Shown in pieces: positions 1 through 13,330 of a stretch of 64,000 nucleotides of DNA. Position 1 is the first letter of the stretch, and the number at the start of each line of letters is the position of its first letter. A program made the position numbers and the translations under genes. The DNA comes from Morinoia aosen. Lineage: Eukaryota > Arthropoda > Malacostraca > Amphipoda > Talitridae. The stretch covers positions 30,867,422 through 30,931,421 of the forward strand of contig CM059570.1 of the NCBI GenBank assembly GCA_030386875.1. Reading direction: 5' to 3'. The notes beneath the pieces are model-generated. The model worked only from the letters and a program-made list of their open reading frames with translations. It did no database searches and was not told the origin of the DNA.

Positions 1-399
1 AATTAAGGTCAAGAACAATCATGCGAAATGCGGGGAATTGAAAAATTAAGGTATATTTCACCCTGCTTGAGATCATCTCAAGGTAGATCCAACTGATTCA
101 ATTTACCCGGCCTGACGCCTTGACTGTATACAGTAGTACGTATGTTTAGCTGAAAAATCTGAAGCTTTGGAAACAAACCCGCAGCTACAGGCTATCCCAA
201 ATTAAACGAAAGAAGCAGTCTGTATTGCTACTGACTGCCTAACTTACACAGAAATCAACAGTTCACCAGTCTTAGGCTCATTCAAGGAGCTTCTGACGCC
301 AAAATAACTGTGCCAAAGAGCATACAAAAATTTGAAATCATACATTTGAGTAACTTTAATGAATCTTCAGCATCATAGACAGTATATTTCATCAAGGGA
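1..399. other. No recognisable feature
   Basis: AT-rich sequence without a convincing open frame, repeat or RNA gene, up to the first MITE. Confidence 0.5.
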
Positions 400-626
400 T
401 TAACACATTAACTGTGATGGGCTAAGCTGAAGTTAAGAATCCAATTCAAATTCAAATTCACATATAGCACATAATTTGGAAAACAGCAGACATTAACTAG
501 ATTGTGTTTTTATTTACCTCCCATGAAGTATTTACAAAATTTAGTTAGTGAATGCAGGTCGGTCAGCAGGAATATGAAAATCTTCTCAGTGACCACCGGT
601 GGGTCCCTTCACAGGAAACGTAGTAA
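400..626 (+). mobile_element. TTAA-flanked piggyBac-like MITE, copy A
   Basis: The copy starts TTAACACATTAACTGTGATG and ends at a degenerate AGTAA (expected GTGTTAA), 227 bp in all. It shares the family body: an AACTGAAGTT-like start, AATTCAAATT, TTAACTGGATCGTG-like centre, GGTCGGTCAGCAG and CACCGGTGGGTCCC near the 3' end. It has no coding capacity. TTAA target duplications are specific to the piggyBac superfamily. Confidence 0.75.
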
Positions 627-1938
627 TCTTGCGAGTGAATAATTGAAAAATTTAAAAGTGAAACTAAACAGTGATTGGTGAACTATGGTCAATGATCCAC
701 AGAAAGGTTTAACAACAGAAAAGCAAGAGATTACTGCATATAGGGTAAAAAATATCTAATGGTATTTATTTTTACTCGGCGAATTTAAACCAAAGAAAGT
801 CATAGAATTAGAGTACAGCTGAAATTCAGCATGTTTTGAGATAAAACTGCTGTTGAAAAATTCCAGCTTAACTTTTTCGCTGGAGCATCATCTATGATTT
901 CGGCCGCCCAAGCATAACTTGTGTTTAGGGCGGCTAAAATTGTAGACTGGGATCAAGCAAACCGGCTTCCTTTTGATACACGACGAAGCGCGCCCTCACA
1001 CTCCCTGCACCACCATTAGACAATTACATAGATTAGAGTATGATATTTGTTGCCCTCTCGATGTTCACTTAATACTTTTCAGGCCTATAATCATTCAGTC
1101 TAAACAGACACATCGGGACAATATAGCATCAGCACGTATACAGGAATTAAGAAACTGATAGGTAAAATTTAATATTTACTCACAAATAATTAAAATATAT
1201 TTATAACATATTAAGTTAACGAAATAAATAAAAATAATAAATGAAAAATAAATAATAATACGAGGTGCGAATCACAACGAAAACTCTCCTGCTTACTGTC
1301 ACTAAATTATTCTTAGAATTATACGTTTGTCTCATTTCTTTAATGAGTTCGCTGATCAGATTATAAAACAGCTATGGTTTCTAAAAGAAATGTTAAGCCC
1401 GAGATTTTGCCGTTCACTTTCGGAGCCGAGTAAAAATTCAGTCTTCACGGAGTCTTGTCAGTTTGCAATCAATGTACATGTTGAGCGGTAGGGAACGTAT
1501 CAACTAATGAACCGTAATAACATGACAGAAACATATAGTCTCAGGTAACGCACACTCGGAAGAAATGGCAGGCAAACTGCTAAGAAATTCTAATTGATCT
1601 TCAAAGGTACGTATAATATGAGGGGATTATTAACTAAAACCATCAAACCCTGGTCGAATATATTTTGTGGTTTCATTATACATAAAAGCTCAAAACAGGA
1701 GGAAAGTTCGCATTGACATAAAAGATGAACAGTCGTTGCTGAGCTGGTACTTTAAAAGGAAAACATTCAAAATTAATCATGTTTACTAAGAGACCGTTCC
1801 GGAGTCCAGCTCAATCGTGAGTCACTCGCATCAGCCAAGAATTAATTTTATGTCATATTACATCTTCTCATTTGTACTCCGAGACTGAATTTTCAAAGCT
1901 AATTCCCTGAACCAAACTTGCAAAACACACGAAGGTAT
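627..1938. other. No recognisable feature
   Basis: Unique AT-rich DNA. The only open frame (61 codons from 973) has no family resemblance. Confidence 0.5.
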
Positions 1939-1988
1939 TTTCAGTAGCAAATCTTGATTTTTAGTAGAAAACCTTTATATGCAGCAAA

Positions 1989-2110
1989 AACTATTATTTT
2001 CAGGAGAAAACCATTATTTTCAGAAGAAAACCATTATTTTCAGGAGAAAACCATTATTTTCAGGAGAAAACCATTATTTTCAATAGAAAACCATTATTTT
2101 CAGTAGAAAA
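1989..2110. repeat. 20-bp minisatellite, ~6 copies
   Basis: The unit is CATTATTTTCAGGAGAAAAC with GGAG/GTAG variants. Degenerate copies extend upstream to about 1939. Confidence 0.85.
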
Positions 2111-2393
2111 GCTACGAATGACAATGCAAGAAAATGTGTTCTCTGCAACCTATGTTAATCGATTCGAATTTCCCGAAGAACAACATTTGCTTGCAATTTT
2201 TAACTCGGTTATTTTTTAGTGCGTGCGGTGGTCTAGAAACTTTTTTTAGATGAATTTCTGCGAAGCGATTCCATCTGCATCAGGCGAGCAGAAACAAAAA
2301 ATGTCTTTAGGTTTATCTGCAATGAATTTCTCCGACCTATTGAAAGATTCATGTCTACACAACAAAAATAAGATGCAAAAATTCCTTTGAAAA

Positions 2394-2501
2394 CCCAGTC
2401 TAAATTTTTTACCACCGGCATTCATGCTTTTCGCTGCCCAAGTAATTAAATCGCTTGGGCAGCGAAAAAAATGCGTTCTCCGTCGAAAAAGTTTGACTAG
2501 G
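2394..2501. mobile_element. 108-bp foldback (palindromic) element, copy 1
   Basis: The ends are CCCAGTCTAAATTTT and AAAAGTTTGACTAGG. The centre is a perfect hairpin, TCGCTGCCCAAG...CTTGGGCAGCGA. The element has the same length and design as the copy at 38575-38682. It has no coding capacity. Confidence 0.8.
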
Positions 2502-2867
2502 AAGTGAGGCTTCATGCAGTTCTTGCGGTCATTTCAAGTCGTTTAAGTCATTCCAAGTACACACTGAGTCATGTGGGGTCTAAAATTCTAGTAGCAATAC
2601 GGCACAGTGAAAATTTTTAAAGCAAAATTTAAAATTGATGGTCTCAATGCTGTAGAACTGCAATGACTTGAATTAATCCTAACATTTTTAGACACAAGAA
2701 AGCAATGATTGAAATTAACTTTCAAATTATTGATCTCAGATCATAATAATTATTAAAATGAAATTTTGTGGCCAATTATACGAAAACGCTTGTGAAACAA
2801 AAATTGGAATGCTAATCAAATATAACGTAGCAAGGGCCATAAATTCAGAGCCATTCTTTGGCAGAAA

Positions 2868-3250
2868 ATGTTAAATGATTGTTTGAATCTTCCCTTCAAA
2901 TGTTCACTGATTGTTTGAATCTTCCCTTCAAATGTTAACAGATTGTTTGAATCTTCCCTTCGAATGTTCACTGATTGTTTGAATCTTCCCTTCGAATGTT
3001 CACTGATTGTTTGAATCTTCCCTTCGAATGTTCACTGATTGTTTGAATCTTCCCTTCGAATGTTCACTGATTGTTTGAATCTTCCCTTCGAATGTTCACT
3101 GATTGTTTGAATCTTCCCTTCGAATGTTCACTGATTGTTTGAATCTTCCCTTCGAATGTTCACTGATTGTTTGAATCTTCCCTCCAAATGTTCACTGATT
3201 GTTTGAACCTTCCCTCCAAATGTTCATAGATTTTTTTAATCTTCCCTTCA
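2868..3250. repeat. 32-bp minisatellite, ~12 copies
   Basis: The unit contains TGATTGTTTGAATCTTCCCT and then TCGAATGTTCAC. Central copies are nearly identical; outer ones carry CAAATG for CGAATG. Confidence 0.95.
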
Positions 3251-3599
3251 TCAACTACAGCGCATTCTGTTTATGTTTGAACTTCGATGAACATTGCACA
3301 CTTCAATGCAATGTTTGTATAAGTCGGTCTCTGACGGTAGCCCGAGTGTTCACATTTTTAAAAGTTACACGCAAAATAGCATACGTAGAAGAATTTATCT
3401 CTTCGTGCTCTATAAAAACTTTCAAATGAAACAGGATGTGTTTCACTTTTACCGTGATTGTGACCATTCTTGAGTAGAATCCAAAATTATTTTAACCCAT
3501 TTTTGGAATGCTGTTAAAATCATTCGCACGAATTTTACTGTTGACTATCATACTTCATTATAGGTAACACATTTGTGTGGGATTAGTTGACGAGATTAG

Positions 3600-3985
3600 C
3601 TCGAGCAGTGTAAAAAATGCATCTGCTCCAACAGTTACATTGTACATGTAAAATGTAGCAAAATACATCTGTTTCAACAGTTGCGTTGTACATGTAAAAT
3701 GTAGCAGAATCCATTTGCTCCAACAGTTACATTGTACATGTAAAATGTAGCAAAATACATCTGTTTCAACAGTTGCGTTGTACATATTAAGTGTAGCTAA
3801 ATCCATTCGCTCCGTCAGTTGTGTAGTACACGTAAAGTGTAGCTACATATGATACGTTAACTCTTATAGAGTTACATTATACGAGTAAAATGAAGCCAGA
3901 TCGATCTGCTCCAACGCTTGCGTAGTGCTCGTAAACAGTGTAGAAAAATCCATCTGCTCCAACAGCTACGTCATTTATTTCTGCA
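3600..3985. repeat. 46-bp minisatellite, ~8 copies
   Basis: The unit contains CATCTGCTCCAACAGTTACA followed by TTGTACATGTAAAATGTAGC. The first five units are well conserved, later ones diverged. TGTACA/TACATGTA gives a small palindrome in each unit. Confidence 0.9.
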
Positions 3986-3989
3986 GCCA

Positions 3990-5377
3990 TTCCAAACAAT
4001 GAGCATGCTTTTAACCTTTAAATATACTGATGTGCGTCATGCAATCGATTGAATGCATCCACCTGAGCGTTTTCATTTTTGAGCCACACCTCTTGGATTC
4101 ACAAGTGCTTCTCTGCGTGCTTCGTTTAAAATTGTAAATTGCACTCTGTGTATCACAACATATTGTACCGCACATGACTCTGTATTTTATCTTACAGTAT
4201 TTTATACTTTTTTTATATACTCTTTGTATACTCTTTTTTTTATACTCTGTACTTTATCTTAACATTTTTTGAGCCTTGACAAAAATTCTCTCCAAACAAT
4301 AGTTAACAACGCCGTGAGACCGAAGGACGTGGAAGGTATATTCCATTCCTGATATGTTTTTGTAATCTCATTGCAGTGGTACTGTTTCACCGCAGTTTTT
4401 AATCTTAACTGCGCGCATTTAATTGATTCGCACGTAGTATATCTGGTATAATGCAATGTATACCGAGGATAATGAAATTAATGATTTTAACAAACATTGT
4501 TTCAAACGTATTGGAATATTGTATTCAATAAATTCACCATACATTGTTTCATGTGTATGTAAACCTGGTATCATGTTCGGTATCGTGATTCAAAAAATAC
4601 GTTACACAGATGGATAGATCGATGATATAGAATTGTTCAGAAGTTCTTCAGCCCAACCCACTTTTTTGCTGACATAGCTAACGCTTTCGAAACTCTTTCA
4701 TTCGAAAATAATAAGGACAACCAATGTAGCTAAGAATTTGATATAAGCAAACGTTTCGGATTATCAAAATATTCATCTTCATTTTTCTGAAATAAATATA
4801 ACCTATTGTTATAAATTTTAAACGTTGAAAAATTGTTGGGAATAAATCAAAGTATATAACCTTTACATTAATAGATAATAATAAAACAACAACAAAATAC
4901 TACAGAACACTTCAATAAACAGTGGAAAGTTCCACCGCGGAGTCACATTCATTAGCAGACGGACGGTTTTTGAAAACACGCAACGTTGACTTTCCTTTTT
5001 ATCGTAAAAATGAGATTTCCTAGAATCTTTTATTTCATATATCTCCCCTTCGAAATCTTTCTGAACTCCGGTGCTCTCAATCAAAAAAAAAAATGTTCGA
5101 ATGTGACTTTGCTCGCACTAAAACAATTATTTTTAAACTTTCAAGCCATTGCCTAATGTAACCGTGCTTTCGCCAGTTTTTTTCAACTTTTTCTAATTTT
5201 TAACAGCACCGAGGGAAAGATTGAGGTCTGGCGAGGCCGCACAGAGCACGGAACAGCGCAGCAGCACCGCAGTGACTGCCTCCGTCAGTATAAGATACTT
5301 CACCACATGAATAAAGCTAGGATTTCCGACTAAATGGGTTACGCTGCAGGAATTATTTTACCAAAGTGCAGATACTT
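3990..5377. other. No recognisable gene; a T-rich patch
   Basis: 4190-4260 has a TTTATACTC-type short repeat. A GC-richer island at 5210-5290 is open on the minus strand for under 30 codons and matches no family I know. Confidence 0.45.
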
Positions 5378-5515
5378 TAGCGGAAATGAATTCACTAAAA
5401 TTAATTCATTCTATAAATGAAGTTCTTCACTGGGAATGAATTCACTGAAAATGAACTGGAAATAAATTCACTAGAAATGAAATTCTTCACTGGAAATGAA
5501 TTCAGTGGAAATCGT
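5378..5515. repeat. Degenerate ~20-bp repeat
   Basis: GGAAATGAATTCACT recurs with variants about six times. Confidence 0.7.
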
Positions 5516-5675
5516 TAGGGGATTTTAGTATTCATTTAACGGAATTTTCAGCTATTTTGTTGGTCTTCTTTCTAAACTTCCTTCCTTCCTTCCATCGTTG
5601 TGAGTGAGTGGCCAAATAATAAAAGCAGGAACGAACTACTTTACTGCTAACTTAATCTCAAATACTCACATCATT

Positions 5676-6125
5676 GCAGTTTAACACATCTCTACGGGTA
5701 TCTAAATTATCTGCGTGTTGACATTTTGTATGAAACGCCATTACCTGAATATAGACAACAAAATGCCAGCAAAACCTAAAGAAGAGCTAACGACATTGAA
5801 AATAAAGCACTCCTATGTATCCTGGAAACACTGCTCCCACGCATTACTAGTTTGCCTAGCAAAATTTCTTTCTTTCTTTGAACGCATGTGCGTTCCTTGC
5901 AGTTTAACTCATCTTTTCATGTATCCGAATTGTCTATTGGCAATTTCGCATACCACTTGAATTGCCATCACAAGAATATTGATAACAAAATTCCACAGAA
6001 CCCAGAGAAGGACAAGCAAATTAAACAGAAAGCATCCTTATTTTCCTCGAAACTCTGCTCCTTCATTTTGAGTGCATTACTAGTTTGCTGAACAAAAATT
6101 AATTCTCTCTTTGAACGCATGCGTT
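5676..6125. repeat. Two-copy tandem duplication (~215-240 bp)
   Basis: 5676-5890 and 5891-6125 share TTGCAGTTTAACNCATCT, AATATNGANAACAAAAT, GCATTACTAGTTTGC and TTTCTTTGAACGCATG in the same order. The copies are diverged, so the duplication is old. Confidence 0.7.
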
Positions 6126-6199
6126 GTAGTACGTACGCATTAAAAATTAACGCCATTAAAGATTCAAGCAAAGGCTCTCTGTGAGACATTAATGCTTTC

Positions 6200-7419
6200 T
6201 AAACACAATCACGAGCCCCTGGAGATGCTGAGATCCCAAGAGGCTTTCAGTGAACTCGGTAAAGTTTAATGTATTCGCAGCACAATGGTATTCCTGCGTG
6301 AATATAACATCGTAATGATGTCGTGTGTGCTTGTGGTGAAATTCGAACAGTTCTTCGCTGAATTTGTGTTTAATTTTAAATTAGGAATGTTGATGTGTTG
6401 ATGCAAGCTGCGCCTCACTGAATTTGTGTATTATTTAAAAAAATTGTCGTTAGGATCGTTGATGTAAACTAGTTTTTCGGAATTTATAGATTAGCTTAAA
6501 AAAAAAATTGACGAAGGGTAAATAATTCCCTACGGAGTTCATGTATTATTCGAGAGATGTAAAGAATATATGACTGTGTTAATGTTTTAATGAAAACAAG
6601 ACTTGATATTTCCATGCCTCGTGAACTTAGGACCTGATTGTCTCGAGGAAATTTTTTTTCGAAAAAATTCCTGCTAAAATCCATCATTAAAATCCTAAAT
6701 TATCTGGATTTTTAAACTTTCTATTTGAAACTGTTTTTTTTAAATCTGCACGAAGGGGAGTGGAGAAATCAGATACAATGTTTTATTCGAAATAATTATT
6801 CCTCATTATGAATCGTGATTATGAAGCCCAAGTTTTCAGCATCTCAAGCGGAAAACCGTCAAGTTGATTTTTATTTTTCTTTAACAATTAAAATATTAGT
6901 TTGTGCATTGGAAACGAAACAGAACTCTGAGCGCGCGAGTAATCGTCCGAAATAAAAGAAATTCCTGCTAAACAATTTTTCTTGACAGCAAGCAAAAAAA
7001 CACCGGCCTGAAAGAAGGAATTAAACACACACAAGTATTAACAAAAAATTGGCGTTTTTCGAATGAATGAAACGGGGCATCCAGTGTCAACAGGTGCTAT
7101 AAAATAATTGAAAGCTCATCATCACTAATTCCTTGTGTCAATCAGCTGACGTATTTTTATGATATGTTTCAATCACCGTTGCACAACACAACCGTCGCCT
7201 CAGGGGCAGCAAGAAGGTCAACGCACAGGAGCGTCACACACCCTCACAGCACGCCAGCCCAGCCTGCACTGACAGATGGAGGCCTAAGATACCCAGCCTA
7301 TTGCACTGCAGCCTTCACAAACTCAAAAGTTATGAAAAACGAGAGCGCTAAAATTATTATTTAACAATTTAGAGAATTTATTTACCACAGGTGATACAGA
7401 GGTAGAATATAGATCAAGT
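6200..7419. other. No recognisable gene; weak ~70-bp repeat and a GC-rich patch
   Basis: 6340-6490 holds three degenerate units containing GAATTTGTGT and TTGATGT. 7190-7300 is GC-richer and open for 66 codons from 7164, without recognisable domain. Confidence 0.45.
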
Positions 7420-7606
7420 GCTACCATAGCGTGAGGTCTACCGCCATGTATCGCCTACACAGGTGCAGTTTGAGATGTACTAATTGAGTGTTTATCGCTG
7501 TATTAAATGTATGGAAATTAGTAATACCCATTAGTAACCTAACCTAACCTCACGCTATAGTACTAGGTAGGTCTCATGCTACATTGTGGTAGACCTCACG
7601 CTGTAG
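7420..7606. repeat. Inverted repeat with short CCTAA run in the loop
   Basis: GCTACCATAGCGTGAGGTCT at the left is matched by AGACCTCACGCTGTAGCAG at the right. The loop contains about three CCTAA units (TAACCTAACCTAACC near 7537), the complement of the arthropod telomere motif TTAGG. Confidence 0.55.
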
Positions 7607-7929
7607 CAGTCCCTATCACTATAAGGCTTGATGAAGTATAGCTTCTGTTGAAGAAATAACTGCCAAAGCCATTCTACTATAATACTGGATAATGATTTTA
7701 ATGAAAAATGATCGTCGAAGATTGATGATTTTCTAGTTTAGGTGAGAAGATGAAAATAATCGTTATTCCCTCTCACCTAAATATTTATTTGCCTCACATA
7801 GTAAAATGTAAATTACAAGCAGTCAGGAGCAGCTTTCAATCTATGTGTTGAAAGCTGAACAGGTTCGTGAGAACGTAGTCGATATTTTTATTTTTACAAT
7901 TTTCTGCGAATATTAAATTCCAACTTAAT
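7607..7929. other. No recognisable feature
   Basis: Unique AT-rich sequence. A short inverse pair, TTTAGGTGAGAAG/CTCTCACCTAAA, lies near 7737-7783. Confidence 0.45.
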
Positions 7930-8200
7930 TCAATTAAACCTTATTTTACAACTTAATTCTTAATTTATGTTAAATTATTTATTATTTAAGTTACTGAATT
8001 TATTAATGAAGGACATTTATTTAAAAATGAAGTTAATTAAGTTATTAAACAAGGTAAGCAATTTATTAATTAAGTTCACTAATTTATTAAAAATCAATTT
8101 CATGAATTATTTCACTAAATTCATTAGTTTATTCATTAAATTCACACTTCTATTAAAAAAGCTCATTAGTTTCTTAATTAAGTTCAATAATTAATAAATT
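7930..8200. repeat. AT-rich low-complexity stretch
   Basis: Built from TTAATTAAGTT/ATTTATTAA words. The 75-codon frame here is Leu/Lys/Ile/Phe-rich, as expected from composition, and is not a gene. Confidence 0.75.
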
Positions 8201-8594
8201 AACATTCATTTTAAATATCACAAGTAAAGTTACGTGTACTGGGCTGGAGCGCCGTCATGTAGAAATGCAATAATCTCAAAACGCGGCGCGGCTCTGTATT
8301 TATTTGTAACTGTCTTCAAAAATCCATACGCAGTGGAGTCGAGAAATCAGCCTAACGTTTTGTTCGAAATAAAATTCATAAGCTCAGAGTTAGCTCAAAC
8401 TGAGGGAGAGAGTGATTCCATCTGAAAATTGTGTTTTCTTTTGCTGGGTTTTGTTTGGAACTTGTGCTGGAAGATGCGATGTATGACGATGTTCTGGAAT
8501 TTTTTGTGCGGGTCTTCATGCGTTGTATTTATAGGAGATATTCGCTTAAAGCTTGTTGAAGTATTGTGGCGTGATGCTCCAATGAATTTATTCT

Positions 8595-9027
8595 TTGGAG
8601 TACACACTCTCAACTCAGTTGCTATCAACTTTGGAGCATGTACTCTGAATTCAACTTTCGTTGACTTTGGAGCATGTACTTTCAATTCAACTTTCGTTGA
8701 CTTTGGAGCATGTACTCTGAATTCAACTTTCGTTGACTTTGGAGCATGTGCTCTCAATTCAACTTTCGTTGACTTTGGAGCATGTACTCTCAATTCAACT
8801 TTCGTTGACTTTGGAGCATGTACTCTCAATTCAACTTCCGTTGACTTTGGAGCATGTACTCTCAATTCAACTTTCGTTGACTTTGGAGCATGTACTCTCA
8901 ATTCAACTTTCGTTGACTTTGGAGCATGTACTCTCAATTCAACTTCCGTCGACTTTGGAGCAAGTACTATCGATTCAACTTCCGTTGACTTTGTAGCATG
9001 TACTCTCAATTCAACTACCATTAATTT
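8595..9027. repeat. 36-bp minisatellite, ~12 copies
   Basis: The unit is GACTTTGGAGCATGTACTCT followed by CAATTCAACTTTCGTT. Because 36 is divisible by 3, frames on both strands stay open (220 codons plus, 208 codons minus). These are by-products: neither has a plausible domain outside the array. Confidence 0.95.
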
Positions 9028-9180
9028 TAAGCCTCCTGTTCATCTTCATGAGAAAATTTTCTTCAGGTCCTATTTCTACGTAATAACTTGAGTGGCGCCG
9101 ACGCTTCCAGGATGGAATTGAGGAAAGCAAACTTAACGGCGTGCAATGGACGTGCGCGTGCGTGGCAGCAATGAGCGTTT

Positions 9181-11020
9181 TGCTAATTATACCCCACCCT
9201 ATGAATATTATACCCCACCCTATGAATATTATACCCCACCCTATGAATATTATACCCCAACCTATGAATATTATACCCCACCCTGTGAATATTATACACC
9301 ACCCTGTAAATATTATACCCCACCCTATGAATATTATACCCTACCCTATGAATATTATACCCCACCCTATGAACATTATACCCCACCCTGTGAATATTAT
9401 ACACCACCCTATGAATATTATACCCCACCCTGTGAAAATTATACCCCACCCTATGAATATTATACACCACCCTTTGAATATTATACCCCACCGTATGAAT
9501 ATTATACCCCACCCTATGAATATTATACCCCACCCTATGAATATTATACCCCACCCTGTGAATATTATACACCACCCTGTAAATATTATACCCCACCCTA
9601 TGAATATTATACACCACCCTATGAATATTATACACCACCCTATGAATATTATACCCCACCATATGAATATTATCCCCCCCCTATGAATATTATATCCCAC
9701 CACACGAATATTATTGCCCATCATATGAATGTTATATCCCATCACATGAATATTATACCCCAACATATGAATATTATACCACACCATATTAATATTATTC
9801 CCATCTTGTTATTATTATTCCTCATCATATTAAATGTTTCACATCATTTTAATATTATTTTGCATCATTTTTATTATTCAGAATCATAATAATATAATTC
9901 CCCATCATAATAATATCAAGTTAATATTCTTTCTACCATGTTAATTTTGTTATCCATCATGTCAATATCATTCCTCAACATATCAATATCATTCCTCATC
10001 ATATTAATATCATTCCTCATCATATCAATATCATTCCCCATCATATCAATATCATTCCCCATCATATCAATATCATTCCCCATCATATCAATATCATTGC
10101 CCATCATATCAATATCATTCTTCATCATATCAATATCATTCCCCATCATATCAATATCATTCCCCATCATATCAATATCATTCCCCATCATATCAATATC
10201 ATTCCTCATCATATTAATATCATTCCCCATCATATCAATATCATTCCTCATCATATCAATATCATTCCTCATCATATCAATATCATTCCCCATCATATCA
10301 ATATCATTCCCCATCATATCAATATCATTCCCCATCATATCAATATCATTCCCCATCATATCAATATCATTCCTCATCATATCAATATCATTCCTCATCA
10401 TATCAATATCATTCCCCATCATATCAATATCATTCCCCATCATATCAATATCATTCCCCATCATATCAATATAATTCCCCATCATATCAATAACATTCCT
10501 CATCATATCAATATCATTCCTCATCATATCAATATCATTCCCCATCATATCAATATCATTCCCCATCATATCAATATCATTCCCCATCATATCAATATCA
10601 TTCCTCATCATATCAATATCATTCCCCATCATATCAATATCATTCCCCATCATATCAATATCATTCCCCATCATATCAATATCATTCCTCATCATATCAA
10701 TATCATTCCTCATCATATCAATATCATTCCACATCACATTAATATTATTCCCCATCATATCAATATCATTCCTCATCATATTAATATCATTCCTCATCAT
10801 ATCAATATCATTCCCCATCATATCAATATCATTCCTCATCATATCAATATCATTCCCCATCATATCAATATCATTCCTCATCATATCAATATCATTCCAC
10901 ATCACATTAATATTATTCCCCATCATATCAATACCATTTCACATCTGAATAATATTATACCCCATCATATCAATACCATTCCGCATCTCATTAATATTAT
11001 TTTTCCCCATATATTAAACT
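9181..11020. repeat. 21-bp minisatellite supergroup, ~85 units, changing along its length
   Basis: From 9188 to about 9690 the unit is CCCTATGAATATTATACCCC plus A. From 9690 to 9910 it passes through CACATGAATATTATACCCCA and CATATTAATATTATTCCCA-like intermediates. From 9940 to about 10940 it is ATATCAATATCATTCCCCAT plus C. The period is kept throughout most of it. All long frames here (to 336 codons) are period-7-residue artefacts. Confidence 0.95.
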
Positions 11021-12640
11021 GGTTGCTCGATTGGTTTCTTCCCAGTTCATGCCACGTAGAATAGACATTAGGAAACTAAATAACGATGGAAAACTCTATT
11101 TTCACAGCAAATAGAAGTGTATTAATTGAAATTCATTTGAAAATTATTCAGATTTACAAATGGATAAATGAAAAAAAAAAACATTTCATTTGAGAGCAGT
11201 TTTTGTGAATAAATCGTAACTCTTTACGCGCAAATAACGCCTACCTTCCTGAATTATTCAGGGCACATTTGTGAATAATGAGCCGCCAGGAATAATATAT
11301 GTATTTATTCTAGGTCTCATGAGTCAGAATTTCTCGGTAATGTTAAATTTACGCTGCAGCTTTGATGCCATTTGCTACGAACCTAAAAATGCTGTGAGCA
11401 ACGGTACGTCTTTGTAATGTTACGAGTTCGATGTTCTGAGTCAATTTTTTTAGCGTAAAATTTATCTTGAATCAGTTCAGAACATTACATACAGAGATAA
11501 ATGAACTTGTTGCAGAAACTGACAGTCTACACAGAGCAGTATGATCTAAATATTTCAATTTTGATTTTCATGTGTGTTTAAGTTACACTGCTGTTGAAAT
11601 ACTGATGTTAAAAATTATTACGAATATGCACAGCTAGTATGTCTGGTTTACAATTCGAGATACGAACGAACTGAGAATTAAATTCATTCAAACTTTCTTA
11701 TTCATGAAATTTTTTTTTTAATCTTCGGAACACAGAATTATGTTGTGGAACATTATTCCATCCTTCAATCACATCCAAATATAACATGTAATTCAAATAT
11801 TCAAATAACATGTAACGTAATAAATTATGTTGTAACTTTATGTATGACCTATGTTCACTATGTTCATTTTGGGTTCAATGTGTGTGACGAAAGCAAATGC
11901 AAGCAGTGTGCATTCTTCTTTTGAACTCGATCAGCTACAACCACCGTCAACAGAATTACAAAATACAAAAATTAAACCGAATAAAAAATAAATTAGAGAA
12001 GTGATGTTTACCACCATGCTTTTCATTCCCAGATTATCAGAGTTCTGGGAGAATTACCTATGCACAATTCGACCCATGCTTATTAAAGATTCTACTGTAA
12101 AACTTCTCCGTGATGGCTAATATTCAAGTTTATTTTCCTGATATTGTTTGAACATGAATGATGGAGCGAGAAATAGAGCTATGATTGATTATATTTTGAG
12201 CTAAAAAGAGAACAAGCTAATAGAAATGGACCTTTCTGCATCAAAGCGTCATTCTCAGTGAAATTTGATATTACATAAGGACAAATATGAATTAAAAAAT
12301 TCCAATAATTTCCGGAGAAAGGGGAAAGCTAAATAATCTTTCTTTGCTTTAGATTAAATTTCATTGAGGATGACGCTTTAAAGTCGCAACGTTCATTTTT
12401 AATCGCTTGGTCTCTTTTTCAAAAGAAGGGTTCTCAATGAAACCTCTATTCTTACCTCTGCCATTTATTGAGTTACTCTGTCAAAAACCCACCGCAATTT
12501 ATTGAACATCTTGCGCTGTTGAGCCTACTGAAACATGAATTGCACTTCCAAATGCGACACTTTCCTATCAAGGTTCTAAGTAGTTATGCTACGACTAAAG
12601 GATATTTGTATAACATGTTCTGACTTAACACTCTATTAAT
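11021..12640. other. No recognisable feature
   Basis: Unique AT-rich DNA without coding or structural signal that I can support. Confidence 0.5.
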
Positions 12641-12649
12641 ATTGCAAAA

Positions 12650-13045
12650 GAGCGAGGTGCATCAAAATTATTTGACTTGTATTCAAGTCTATAATCTTTC
12701 TATTTTGTAATTGTGAAAGACGTATACTGCCTACTTGACTTAAAAAGTCAACCCTATCGTGTGACTGAAGCTCACGCACCATAATTAAATGGCTTGCATT
12801 CATGTACATGTTTACTTTCACATAATGATTTTAATCATTATGAGAGACGTTCCACGCCTACTTAACTTAGAAGTTAAATTATGAGACTTAACTTGAGTCT
12901 CCTATGTTATGGCTGAGGGTGACGTATCACAACTAAATGACTTACATTTTAAGTCTATACTTCCATATAATGATTATATATGGGAGACTTATCACACCTA
13001 AACACGTCTTAAACTCGAAATAGAATTGTATTTTTTAAGTCTGAT
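12650..13045. repeat. Degenerate ~150-bp tandem repeat, 3 copies
   Basis: Blocks recurring in order are AATGACTTNCATT, AAGTCTATA, AATGATT-type, GAGACG/GAGACTTATC, CCTACTTGACTTA-like and GTGACG. Divergence is high. Confidence 0.6.
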
Positions 13046-13062
13046 GCTTATTAAGTTATATG

Positions 13063-13125
13063 ACCTTCGGTGCGATATAGTTTGAGAAACTGAAGCGCTA
13101 GCAAACCTATGTAACTACTACTACT
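13063..13125 (-). repeat. Dispersed repeat block shared with 50602-50805
   Basis: The minus strand reads GGTTTGCTAGCGCTTCAGT, then AAACTATATCGCACCGAAGG. Two plus-strand copies stand in the diverged end of the 73-bp array at 50602-50664 and 50743-50804, each also preceded by a GTAGTAGTA run. The shared GTA run means the microsatellite travelled with the block. Confidence 0.75.
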
Positions 13126-13211
13126 ACTACTATACTACTACTATACTACTGCTATACTACTACTATACTACTACTATACTACTACTATACTACTACTATA
13201 CTACTACTACT
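13113..13211. repeat. (TAC)n / ATACTACTAC microsatellite
   Basis: ACTACTACTATACTACTACT continues for about 100 bp. Confidence 0.95.
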
Positions 13212-13330
13212 CAAAATAGAACTCTGCATAGACCTGTCCAATTAGAAACACGGATCGCACAATTGTAACCCTCTCAGTGACGCAAAGGAAAATATGTAAC
13301 GGAAAGAAATTATGCATCGATATATACTAT

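Noticed and set aside
8429..9091. 220-codon plus and 208-codon minus frames
   Set aside because: Open because of the 36-bp array. The non-repeat N-terminal part of the plus frame has no recognisable domain.
9916..10926. 336-codon minus frame of Met/Asn/Asp-rich 7-residue repeats
   Set aside because: Pure product of the 21-bp array.
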